Shown: in pieces, positions 1-7,800 of the stretch
Layout: each line of letters opens with the position of its first letter
Numbering within the stretch: the stretch's first letter is position 1
Assembly (NCBI GenBank): GCA_002345825.1
Contig: DDWD01000081.1
Span: 1-10,420 of the forward strand
Length of the DNA stretch: 10,420 nt
Reading direction: 5' to 3'
From: Bacteroidales bacterium UBA2295
GTDB lineage: Bacteria > Bacteroidota > Bacteroidia > Bacteroidales > Tenuifilaceae
Translations under genes and position numbers: made by a program
The notes under the pieces: model-generated
What the model saw: the letters and a program-made list of their open reading frames with translations, nothing else
The model's database searches: none
What the model was told of the DNA's origin: nothing

Positions 1-1186
1 TGTTTGTCCCCACAAGTGGCAGCTGATGCGAATTTTCCAACCCCTCGGGTGATGTATCTCCAATGTAGATGTAGTCGGCAGCATTCTCCTCAGGTTTCCA
101 CTTGCCATTCGCATCGTCGTACAACCAACCCCACTGCGTTAGTGAATCGAAATTAAAGGTATGGATATTGGCCATCACAATAGGCGGGTTATCGCCACCA
201 ATATTCTCCACGGGTGAAGTCGCTCTTCGCTTGTAATCAAAGGGATCAATAGGGATAACGTCAACAGCAGGTGTTGCCGATTGTTCCCATTGCTTGAAAA
301 TACTAACCAAACTTTGGGCAACGGGAATTTCGTTGGCAGGTTCCTCAGTGAGAGATACCCGAATGGTGTCGCCAATGCCATCAACCAGAAGCGCTCCTAT
401 TCCTACTGCGGATTTAATACGACCATCTTCGCCCTCGCCAGCCTCGGTTACACCTAGATGTATGGGGTAGTTTAAGCTCTCTTCCCTCATCATGATGTAT
501 AGATGGCGTGTGGCCTGCACCATAACCCGAGTGTTGCTCGACTTCATGCTCACCACCACCTTGTGGTGATTATGCTTGCTGCAGATGCGTACAAACTCCA
601 TGGCGGAGTGCGCCATACCTATGGGCGTATCGCCATACCTACTCATAATACGTTGCGATAGCGAGCCGTGGTTCACGCCAATGCGAATGGTAACATCGTT
701 CTGCTTGCAAATAGCCAGTAAATCCAAGAACTTTGCCTCACCCCTTTGCAGCTCAAGTTCGTAGTCATTCTCAGTGAAATCAAATGACGATGTCCTGGAC
801 TTATCGGAGAAATTTCCTGGGTTAATCCTAATTTTCTCGGCATACTTTGCGGCCTCTATGGCTGCAGCTGGATTGAAATGAATGTCGGCAATAAGCGGCG
901 TACTGTAATCCCGATTGCGGAGTTCTTGCTTAATAAGTCCTAAACTTTGTGCTTCTTTTACACCCTGGGTGGTAAGCCTAACATATTCGGCGCCTGCCTT
1001 TATGGTCGAAATGCATTGTTCAACTGTTGCCTCTATTTGATTGGTGTTGGTGGTGGTCATGGTTTGAACCCTGATGGGATTGGAGCCTCCCAGTACAATT
1101 CCACCGATATTTACCTCAATTGTTGGTTTGCGTTGGTATTGGCTGGTGTTATAAATGCAGGTGGATGGGGTGTCGGTCATATTCAT
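1..1186 (-). CDS. ispG: 4-hydroxy-3-methylbut-2-enyl diphosphate synthase, N-terminal 395 codons (runs off left edge)
   Basis: IspG (GcpE) reductively converts MEcPP to HMBPP in the MEP isoprenoid pathway, using a [4Fe-4S] cluster in the cytosol. The visible part is the TIM-barrel domain with family motifs in the expected order: ADIHFNP (100-106), RINPGN (120-125), IRIGVNHGSL (167-176), VVSMKSSN (211-218) and HLGVTEAGEGEDGRIKSAVG (243-262), then GIGDTIRVSLTEEP (270-283). Beyond residue about 300 the sequence continues with an unrelated stretch, where the short proteobacterial enzyme would soon enter the cluster domain. This fits the long form with an inserted domain known from Bacteroidota, chlamydiae and plants. 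The cluster-binding cysteines lie outside the window. ATG 1186-1184 is chosen; a second in-frame ATG (1180-1178) is equally possible because there is no Shine-Dalgarno site. It is divergent from the stress protein gene. Confidence 0.96.
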   Translation of the reverse strand, partial: MNMTDTPSTCIYNTSQYQRKPTIEVNIGGIVLGGSNPIRVQTMTTTNTNQIEATVEQCISTIKAGAEYVRLTTQGVKEAQSLGLIKQELRNRDYSTPLIADIHFNPAAAIEAAKYAEKIRINPGNFSDKSRTSSFDFTENDYELELQRGEAKFLDLLAICKQNDVTIRIGVNHGSLSQRIMSRYGDTPIGMAHSAMEFVRICSKHNHHKVVVSMKSSNTRVMVQATRHLYIMMREESLNYPIHLGVTEAGEGEDGRIKSAVGIGALLVDGIGDTIRVSLTEEPANEIPVAQSLVSIFKQWEQSATPAVDVIPIDPFDYKRRATSPVENIGGDNPPIVMANIHTFNFDSLTQWGWLYDDANGKWKPEENAADYIYIGDTSPEGLENSHQLPLVGTN

Positions 1187-1196
1187 TAATTTTGTA

Positions 1197-1228
1197 CAAA
1201 GTAAGTTCTTTGTCACATTTTAAACAAT
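1197..1228 (-). promoter_or_regulatory. Candidate ispG promoter
   Basis: On the minus strand ATTG (1228-1225) lies 20 bases upstream of TTACTTTG (1204-1197). This resembles the Bacteroidota -33/-7 pair TTG / TAnnTTTG with one mismatch in the -7 box. The predicted start would leave a leader of only a few bases before the ATG at 1186, which weakens the call or favours the second ATG at 1180. Confidence 0.3.
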
Positions 1229-1276
1229 ATCCAAAGATTTTGTTTTGCAAAACATCAAAAAAAGATATTGCAATAG

Positions 1277-1307
1277 CCTGTTATGTTGAGGTTTATTGCT
1301 AAGTTTG
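1277..1307 (+). promoter_or_regulatory. Candidate promoter of the universal stress protein gene
   Basis: TAAGTTTG followed by C (1300-1307) is a perfect match to the Bacteroidota -7 consensus TAnnTTTG. CCTG (1277-1280) sits 19 bases upstream in the place of the -33 TTG, with one mismatch. Transcription would begin near 1312 and give a leader of about 25 bases. This also argues that the in-frame ATG at 1296, inside the promoter, is not the start. Confidence 0.5.
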
Positions 1308-1337
1308 CTCAATGCCAATAATAAACAAATAATCGTT

Positions 1338-2201
1338 ATGAAAAATATAATTGTCCCAATCGATTTTTCAGAAGAATCGCTCAATGGGCTAAGGCTAGCC
1401 ATTCATTTTGCCAATAGGTTTAGCAGCCGCATACAGATGGTGTATGTGCAGAAATATCCATCGGAAATGGGGCGTGTTGGGTATGAGGAGGAAAAAAAGA
1501 AGGCGTTACAAAATTTTGAGAGTTTAAAGCGAGAGTATGCTCCCAAGATGCTTAAGACCGAACAGCTTGAATATATCGTAAAAAAAGGGAAGATTTTTCG
1601 TGAGGTGGTTAACCAAGCGCAGGCATTCGAAGATTCTGTGATCATTAGTTCAACCCATGGTGCATCAGGTTTCGAGGATTTGTTCATAGGGAGCAATGCT
1701 CTTAAAATTATATCGGCATCCGATTTGCCGGTTATTACTATTCGCCACGGCTCTGTGCCACGCGAAATTAGAACTATTGTGCTCCCCATCGATTCATCGA
1801 ATGATACTCGTCAGAAATTACCCCTTACTGCCAAGATTGCAGCAGCTTTTGGGTCAGAGGTGCATGTGCTAGGACTAACCACTACTGAAAGTGAGGATAT
1901 TGAGAACAAGGTGTCGGCTTACTGCAAGCAGGTGTGCGAATATCTTAAAGATCATGATATCAAGTATAAGCTTGAGAGGCAAAAAGGGAGCAGCGTAACC
2001 ACCGCAACCATAAATTATGCGCTGGATGTTGAAGCAGATTTGATATCAATAATGACTGAACAGAACGATAGCCTTGCCGACCTAGTGCTGGGAACCTCAG
2101 CACAGCATATGCTTAACAAATCGCCTGTGCCAGTACTTAGCATTACACCCAAAGAAATATTTATACTGGGTAGCTTCCGGACCAGTGGTGCTCCATACTA
2201 G
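1338..2201 (+). CDS. Tandem universal stress protein (UspA family), two Usp domains
   Basis: A 287-residue cytosolic protein with two Usp folds, about residues 1-138 and 144-270; each opens with the family's first strand (MKNIIVPIDFS, and IRTIVLPIDSS at 144-154). The ATP-binding signature G-2x-G-9x-G(S/T) is nearly intact in domain 1 (S105-T-H-G108 to G118-S119, first Gly replaced by Ser). In domain 2 the equivalent positions are M239 and Q242 before G252-T253, so nucleotide binding there is doubtful. Tandem Usps of this size are common in Bacteroidota and are linked to stress survival; the ligand and partner are unknown. ATG 1338 is chosen because the Usp fold begins exactly there and a good -7 box lies at 1300-1307. 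An upstream in-frame ATG (1296) would add 14 residues without Usp character. It appears monocistronic and is divergent from ispG. Confidence 0.92.
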   Translation: MKNIIVPIDFSEESLNGLRLAIHFANRFSSRIQMVYVQKYPSEMGRVGYEEEKKKALQNFESLKREYAPKMLKTEQLEYIVKKGKIFREVVNQAQAFEDSVIISSTHGASGFEDLFIGSNALKIISASDLPVITIRHGSVPREIRTIVLPIDSSNDTRQKLPLTAKIAAAFGSEVHVLGLTTTESEDIENKVSAYCKQVCEYLKDHDIKYKLERQKGSSVTTATINYALDVEADLISIMTEQNDSLADLVLGTSAQHMLNKSPVPVLSITPKEIFILGSFRTSGAPY

Positions 2202-2263
2202 CGAACCAAAGGCTCTGGTTTACAAAATAGTTTGATCCTTGATCCAAATACTTTTGATTTATT

Positions 2264-2305
2264 AAGGTTGTAGATATAAAACCCAATTTTAACATAACCT
2301 TTTTT
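2264..2305 (+). terminator. Weak intrinsic terminator candidate after the stress protein gene
   Basis: The outer stem AAGGTT (2264-2269) pairs with AACCTT (2296-2301), extendable by a G-U and a T-A pair. An inner stem TAAAA/TTTTA (2277-2281 / 2287-2291) has a CCCAA loop. A run of six T follows (2300-2305). It is low in G+C and has an internal loop, so stability is modest. It lies 62 bases past the stop codon. Confidence 0.35.
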
Positions 2306-2318
2306 GTAAAATTCTGTA

Positions 2319-2347
2319 TAAGCACAAGTGTGACTTGTGCTTAGTTT
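2319..2347 (+). other. Perfect 10-bp hairpin in the usp / response-regulator gap
   Basis: TAAGCACAAG (2319-2328) pairs perfectly with CTTGTGCTTA (2334-2343) around a TGTGA loop. On the plus strand it is followed by GTTTTG, a short T-run, so it may be the real or a second terminator for the stress protein transcript. It could equally be a protein-binding palindrome about 45 bases upstream of the response-regulator promoter candidate. On the minus strand no T-run follows. Confidence 0.45.
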
Positions 2348-2387
2348 TGCCTGCAAACAAAATATTATTTATACTAAATGTAGGTGC

Positions 2388-2417
2388 TTGGAATGTCACA
2401 ATTTTATGGTGGTTTTG
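2388..2417 (+). promoter_or_regulatory. Candidate promoter of the receiver-domain gene
   Basis: TTG (2388-2390) lies 19 bases before TGGTTTTG (2410-2417), which matches TAnnTTTG except at the second base. The predicted transcript start near 2423 leaves a leader of about 40 bases before ATG 2462. Confidence 0.33.
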
Positions 2418-2461
2418 TAAGAAGTGCTGAATTAAAGTAATGTGAAACAATTTTAAGTGAT

Positions 2462-2830
2462 ATGGCAGAACAGATATCGTTGTTGTATGTTGATGATGAG
2501 TCGATTAACCTAAAACTTTTTGAGCTGAATTTTAAGTCTAAGTTTAGGGTAGTAACAGCCCTTTCGGGAGACGATGGATTGGCAATACTTGAGAACGACC
2601 CAACCATTTCTGTGGTGATTAGCGATATGCGTATGCCCAAGATGGATGGACTGGAGTTTATTGCCAAGGCAAAGCAGAGTTTTCCGTATATAGTGTACTA
2701 CATTCTAACTGGTTTTGATATTACCGATGAGATAAACGAGGCCTTAAGCAAAAACCTGATAAACAAGTATTTTAGGAAGCCTTTTAACTTCAGAGAGATT
2801 GAGGGCGCAATTACTTCTGCCTTGGATTAG
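2462..2830 (+). CDS. Stand-alone response-regulator receiver domain (CheY-like)
   Basis: A 122-residue protein consisting only of a receiver domain. The acidic pair D11-D12 follows the first strand (LLYVDDE). The phosphoacceptor is D55 in VVISDMRMPKMDG (51-63). T83 in LTG and K106 in FRKPF complete the phosphorylation and switch residues, so the site looks fully functional. There is no output domain, as in CheY or Spo0F, so it should signal by protein-protein contact or as a phosphorelay intermediate. No histidine kinase or other partner is adjacent. The transcript is probably monocistronic: there is a candidate promoter upstream and a strong terminator 29 bases after the stop. The start at 2462 is preceded by an A/T-rich leader without a Shine-Dalgarno site, and the domain begins directly after it. 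The kinase and target cannot be told from this window. Confidence 0.94.
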   Translation: MAEQISLLYVDDESINLKLFELNFKSKFRVVTALSGDDGLAILENDPTISVVISDMRMPKMDGLEFIAKAKQSFPYIVYYILTGFDITDEINEALSKNLINKYFRKPFNFREIEGAITSALD

Positions 2831-2858
2831 TCCTAATCTCTATAAAAATATAGCTATT

Positions 2859-2891
2859 GCCCCCTCGGTATTTATTGCCAAGGGGGCTTTT
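2859..2891 (+). terminator. Intrinsic terminator of the receiver-domain gene
   Basis: GCCCCCT (2859-2865) pairs with AGGGGGC (2881-2887). The stem extends past a C/A mismatch by GG/CC plus a T-G pair, and TTTT follows (2888-2891). It is the best terminator in the window and lies 43 bases upstream of the MscS gene, separating the two transcripts. Confidence 0.85.
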
Positions 2892-2901
2892 GGTTAGCAG
2901 A

Positions 2902-2927
2902 AAATATTTACCTTAGTGTAAATATTT
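2902..2927 (+). repeat. Perfect inverted repeat directly upstream of the MscS start codon
   Basis: AAATATTTAC (2902-2911) and GTAAATATTT (2918-2927) are perfect reverse complements around the 6-base spacer CTTAGT. The right arm ends six bases before ATG 2934. It lies between the upstream terminator and the gene, where the promoter or leader must be. It could be an operator for a dimeric repressor or an RNA hairpin affecting ribosome access. No clear TAnnTTTG box is seen here. Confidence 0.6.
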
Positions 2928-2933
2928 CTCATT

Positions 2934-3812
2934 ATGGAATCTATATCCATTTTTCTTCAACAGATTGGCGATTTCCTATCTAAGCCAATTTTTACTAGCT
3001 CCGACTCTAAGTTTTCCATAGGTATGATTTTATACCTGGTGGTAGGATCGTGGCTTATAATATTTGTTTCGAAATTACTAAGCCGCTATGTGGTTGAGCG
3101 GTTGCTTAAGCGATACGGTACGGGCGAGGGCGTATCGCATGCCATTGGTTCAATTTTTCGTTATATTTTTATCTTCATTGGCCTTATCGTGGTAATTCAG
3201 GCCACTGGTATAGATCTAAGCGCGCTAACCGTTTTGGCTGGTGCGCTGGGTGTTGGTATCGGTTTTGGATTGCAGAACGTGACCAACAACTTCATCAGCG
3301 GAATAATTATTCTGTTTGAAAGACCTATAAAGGTGGGCGATAGGGTAGAACTACCTGAGCTTAATAATCTAACTGGAGATGTAATCAACATCTCGGCACG
3401 TAGTACTACCATTAATACCAATGACAATATTACGATAGTGGTTCCCAACTCAAAATTTGTATCCGATACCGTGATCAACTGGAGCTATAACGATGGGAAT
3501 GTAAGGGTTAGCATTCCTGTTGGTGTGGCTTACAAGGAAGATCCTGAAGTTATCAGAGAAATTCTTGTTGATGTGGCCAAAGCGCACCCTGGCGTGCTAA
3601 CCAAACCTGAACCCGATGTGCTCTTCGATGAGTATGGCGACAGCAGCCTAAACTTTTTGCTGCGTATATACACCAACAGGTATAGTCGAACTCCCAGGAT
3701 ATTGAAAAGCGAGCTGTACTTCGCTATATTCAGAAAGTTTAAGGAGAAGGGCATTGAAATTCCATTTCCACAGCGCGATGTGTACATCAAGGAGAACACC
3801 AATCCTAAGTAG
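2934..3812 (+). CDS. Small-conductance mechanosensitive channel, MscS family, classical 3-TM form
   Basis: A 292-residue inner-membrane channel, close to the 286 residues of E. coli MscS. TM1 is about 28-48, TM2 about 72-90, and TM3 with the pore helix about 95-125. The pore-lining GALGVGIGFGLQNVTNNF (103-120) carries the Gly/Ala packing pattern of MscS. The beta domain has RPIKVGDRVEL (130-140) and IVVPNSKF (168-175). The C-terminal portal segment IPFPQRDVYI (276-285) is intact. MscS proteins open under membrane tension and release solutes on hypo-osmotic shock; this should be a self-sufficient homoheptamer. The gene has its own transcription unit after a strong terminator, with a perfect palindrome in its leader, and it faces a second MscS-like gene tail to tail with 9 bases between the stop codons. 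Confidence 0.96.
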   Translation: MESISIFLQQIGDFLSKPIFTSSDSKFSIGMILYLVVGSWLIIFVSKLLSRYVVERLLKRYGTGEGVSHAIGSIFRYIFIFIGLIVVIQATGIDLSALTVLAGALGVGIGFGLQNVTNNFISGIIILFERPIKVGDRVELPELNNLTGDVINISARSTTINTNDNITIVVPNSKFVSDTVINWSYNDGNVRVSIPVGVAYKEDPEVIREILVDVAKAHPGVLTKPEPDVLFDEYGDSSLNFLLRIYTNRYSRTPRILKSELYFAIFRKFKEKGIEIPFPQRDVYIKENTNPK

Positions 3813-3821
3813 TTGGCGCCA

Positions 3822-4838
3822 TTATTCTTGTGAGATAAGCCCCTCCTTAATCAGCTCTTTTAGCACAAATTCTGTCATTTCACTCTTAAAGGCAAACTCG
3901 TGCCGCAGATTATTAACGTAGGCTTTTAAACGCATTTTAAGCATAGGTTTTTGATTGGTTTTCTCGCTAAAAAAAAGCACTGCAATGGGCTTGTTCAGGT
4001 ATATGTATTTTGATACCTGTGCCACCTCAGTGGCAATTTCGCGTACTTTTTTGGTGTCAATTGTGTGTGGCAAGTAAACCTCGGCAATTACCTGACAGTT
4101 GTTTTCGCTCGAGTTTGAGTTCGATATCGATTGGTTCATCATCTCTGAGTTGGGGATGGTAACCACGCTATCATCGGGGGTTACAATACGGGTAGAGCGT
4201 AGCCCAACCTCTAGCACCTCGCCGTAAAAATTGCCCGACTCAATCTTGTCGCCAACCTGAAATGGGCGGTCGAAGAGGATCATGAGGCCACCAAAAATAT
4301 TCTTTAGCAAGTCCTGCGATGCAAAACCAATGGCCACACCTATAGATGCAAAGAATGCAAAAACGGTTTCGCGTGGAGGTTGAAAAATTGCACTAATAAT
4401 GATATACGAAATAAATGCCCAGCCGAAAATTTTTATCATTGGCAGTAGTCTTCTAATGGTGCTTTGGTATTTCGGCTTGCGGTCGCTTACTAGCGTTAAT
4501 ATGCCCGATACAGCTTTTAGCAAAAAGTATCCTATTACAATAAATACAACTGACCAGAATATTTTGCTAAACGATATTATTCCTTTAATATCTGGAGGAT
4601 TAGTTACACTGCTTTTATTGTCGTTAGTTTCTTTTTGATCTGGCTGCTCCTCGTTTGCTTGGGGTTTGGCCTCTGGGGCCAACTGCTGTTGCACCAAGGT
4701 GTCAGCACTTTGGTTCTGACTCAAAAAAATGTTGTGCTGCGCACTTACGCAAGGCGAAATTACTGATATCAGCAAAAATGCGCTGAGTAAAAGTATTCGC
4801 AACTTGGTAGTGTAGCTAATTATAGTTAACCTGTTCAT
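3822..4838 (-). CDS. MscS-like mechanosensitive channel with cleavable signal peptide, linked to the large ATPase gene
   Basis: A 338-residue MscS homologue, distinct from its convergent neighbour. Residues 1-33 form a signal peptide (hydrophobic 14-29, probable cleavage after VSA before Q34). ISPC at 27-30 is not a good lipobox. Residues 34-85 are a Gln/Pro/Glu-rich, probably disordered periplasmic linker. TM segments lie near 88-117, 131-152 and 157-190, the last with the pore-helix motif ASIGVAIGFASQDLLKN (164-180). The beta domain shows RPFQVGDKIESG (191-202) and VVTIPNSEMMN (225-235). It ends at LISQE without the IPFPxxxV strand that closes the cytoplasmic portal in classical MscS. It starts 33 bases downstream of the ATPase stop with no terminator between, so the two are probably co-transcribed. 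The channel fold is clear; gating by tension alone or by the ATPase is undetermined. Confidence 0.93.
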   Translation of the reverse strand: MNRLTIISYTTKLRILLLSAFLLISVISPCVSAQHNIFLSQNQSADTLVQQQLAPEAKPQANEEQPDQKETNDNKSSVTNPPDIKGIISFSKIFWSVVFIVIGYFLLKAVSGILTLVSDRKPKYQSTIRRLLPMIKIFGWAFISYIIISAIFQPPRETVFAFFASIGVAIGFASQDLLKNIFGGLMILFDRPFQVGDKIESGNFYGEVLEVGLRSTRIVTPDDSVVTIPNSEMMNQSISNSNSSENNCQVIAEVYLPHTIDTKKVREIATEVAQVSKYIYLNKPIAVLFFSEKTNQKPMLKMRLKAYVNNLRHEFAFKSEMTEFVLKELIKEGLISQE

Positions 4839-4871
4839 ATGTGTAGGAATTCTTTGTGAAAATTTACTTAT

Positions 4872-7800
4872 CTAATAAATTAGGTTCTTATCGGTTAGCA
4901 GCTGCACGGTTTGCCTGTATAGCAGCGGGTGGATTTTGTAAAACCCCTCTTTATCCGTTACAATTCCTCTGTCGGCTAGGCGCATTAGCAGTAACTTTGC
5001 TTGGCGTATGCCAATGTTTAGCATGCTAGCAAGTTCGGTTGCATCTAGCCGCTCGTGCAGTAGTAGGTTGTGCAGGCCAAAAACCACTTCTTGCTCAAGG
5101 TTCATCATGAAGCTAAAGTCAACATCGTCAAGTGAGTTTAGGTGGCAGGTGTTTTCCTCAATTTTATCAATACTCCTAATCCATAGCTGCAAAGCAAAGG
5201 CAATGTTCGATTTGGTAAAAATGTTGAGCTGCTCAAAATACTTGGTGTGGAGGTGGTCTTGTTGTTGCTTCTCGTTCAGCTTTGTAAAAGCTCGCGAGGC
5301 CAAATCGTTGGCCGATGGGTTAAACTTGAGGTAGTATCCGCTGGTTTTGTGCCTAAGCATAATGATGTGCTCAATATTTTTGGCATCAAGTTTTTCCATT
5401 TCTACCACGGAAGGGAAATAGCCTCTAAGGCCTACAGCTTTATTAAGGTACGATGATGCGTAAATTCCGCAGGTACATATCCAGAATATATTGCGGCTGG
5501 TACTGCTTATGAGTTCAAAAAGATGCTTAAAGCATTTAAAGCCGCCGGGCTCCCGCAGGTAAAGCATTTGTAATCGGTCTAAAATTAGTACAAAGGGCTC
5601 TTGCTGCTGTACGTATGTTACAAAATCCTGTGGGCTGGTAAATGCCGATTCTCTTATGCTTTCGCCTAGGAATTTTAGCAGATGCTCTTGCGTAAGAATG
5701 CGCTCGGTAAGGACAACCGATTTTACAATTAGGCTTTTGGCCAGTTGCTGTTGAGCAAAAATATCTAAAAAGCTGCTAATTCCGCTACCTTTCTCGCCTA
5801 TGATAAGTACTGGCATATAGTTGCCCGTTTGCCACTTTTCAAACGATAACTTTAATGTATTACTCTCTTTGGTGCGGGCGTGATAAAACCCTTGATCCTT
5901 GAGCGGTTCGTTTACAAAAAGCCGTCGGTAAACAAACGGTAGTTTTTTAAAGCTCAAGTCGCTTTTTGTTAGGAATTCGCTTATCTCAACCGATATTTCC
6001 TTGGCAATTTTCTGAATGCCCAGCTTGTTTTTTACGTAGCCAATGCTCTTTATTGATTTTATCGATATTAGCTTACGCATTTTCAATACCCAATGCTTTA
6101 CGCTGGGTACAATGTTTTTTATGTGCTTAATAATAAGCTGCCCTTTGCGAATTGCTTTGGCTTTGGCTATACGATAACGAATTTTTTCAACTGTAGAGTT
6201 GTTTGTTAACTCAATTAGCGATTGGGAGAATTCATTTACAGCCTCACCAAAGTTATTTTGTAGTGAGTTGATAAAATCGCTAAAATTTTGGCTAAGGTCT
6301 TTGTACTTGCTATTGGCGCGCTCAATTCCCGATATGGCATTTTCTATGCTTTCTGGTAAAGCATCACCCCCCTTTTCGTTAAGTATAACTAACGAGGTGT
6401 CTAGCCCAAACATCACCATTCGTCCTAGCTCATCAAGCTGAAGACGAATTTTTTCAAGAGTTTCTAGGGCTTCAAGTTTAATGGTTTTAACCGATTTCTG
6501 CACGCTATCCGTCATCTCAAACTCAATGAGCTGGTTGGCCGAGATGGAGCCAAGCGCTTTGCTAGGGTATGCTTGTGAGGGGTCAAAGCCTTCAACTAGG
6601 ATTCGTTGCTGAGTCATCTTACCAAGATCCGAAAGCAGCTTGCTTTCAGCATCGTCGATAATAAGCGGGAAATCCTGCTTAAACAGGGTATCTGTTATTT
6701 CACCGATTATACCATTTATTAAAATCTTGCCCGCATTGTACTTAAGCAGCTGAATACTTTTTTTGAACTCATCCAGATCTTTCAGCTCAATACTTTCTTT
6801 GATCTTTGCAATAAATTCTGGAATCTTCGCTAGCGGTTCTCCTACCACTTCAGCCTTTCCTTGCAGCCTATACTTGAAATGTAGTCCGGCCTTTTGCGCA
6901 TTGGTGGTAAGCACATAGATTTCTTGGTTAAATTTCCAGTCATCGGCCAGGATATACAGGGTGTTAAACCTGTTATTTAGCTGGTTGGTGTAACGCTTTT
7001 TGATTTTGGATAAATCGCGTTTACGTTTAGCCTCGCGATGCTTAAACGATTTAAACTCCAGAGTGCCACCAATCTTAGCCTGTTGAACAAAGTGCTCATC
7101 AATGGAATTCAGCCCCTCATCCAACAATTTCACCAGCTTGGTTCTTTGCGATGTTACCTTCCGCTTAATACTCCTTAGTTTTTTTTGGTGTGTATCTTTC
7201 CAGCCTTGGGTAAACTCTTCTTTATTTATTTCGTTTAGCGCAAACTTGTTGATGTGTTCGTATAGTTCATTATCAACCTTCCACATTTCGTTGGCCAGCA
7301 GTGCGCTCTGCTTGTATGCCTCATCGGCAATATCGATAAATTTATGAAGGAAATGGTTGCCGAAGTACCAGCTGCTTAGCTTGCGTATGGGGATTCTTTG
7401 CTTCCACCGAGGGGTTTGCTTGGCAGATTTTTTAAAGATTTTTCGAAAAAGATTTCCAGTTCTGGTGGGGGTTGAGTAAAACCAGAATCCTAATCTTTTT
7501 AGTAGTTTGATAAGCTTTTCGCGAAACTCATCGCTGGGAATAGGTTTAAAGCGTTCCTCGGCTTGGTTGGTAACCCAGTGTTTTGGCAGTTTTTTAATAA
7601 ATTTGAAGAGTTCATCATCAAATGCACCGAGGCATTGCTTTCGGCTTAACGAGATTCTGTCGCCTATCCACTCATCGAGCGCGGTAAGCATATCGTTACG
7701 AAACCGAATGTGCTCTAAAAGTATTCTTATGCTATCCTCCTCGTCCTCAAAGCCCTCTAGCTCTTCGATATGTTTTTGGCTTAGGTTGATGTAGCTGGCA

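Noticed and set aside
1296..1337. An upstream in-frame ATG extending the stress protein by 14 residues.
   Set aside because: It lies within the predicted promoter (just before the -7 box at 1300-1307), and the Usp fold begins exactly at the ATG at 1338.
1403..1789. A 128-codon minus-strand open frame antisense to the stress protein gene.
   Set aside because: The plus strand carries both Usp domains with recognisable motifs; the antisense product is Ser/Leu/Phe-rich and unrecognisable.
5770..5805. Reading the altered Walker A as the ParA/MinD-type deviant Walker A motif.
   Set aside because: That motif is KGGxGK[ST]; here KGSGISS has Ile and Ser where the second G-K pair should be, and the rest of the domain resembles AAA/STAND proteins, not ParA.
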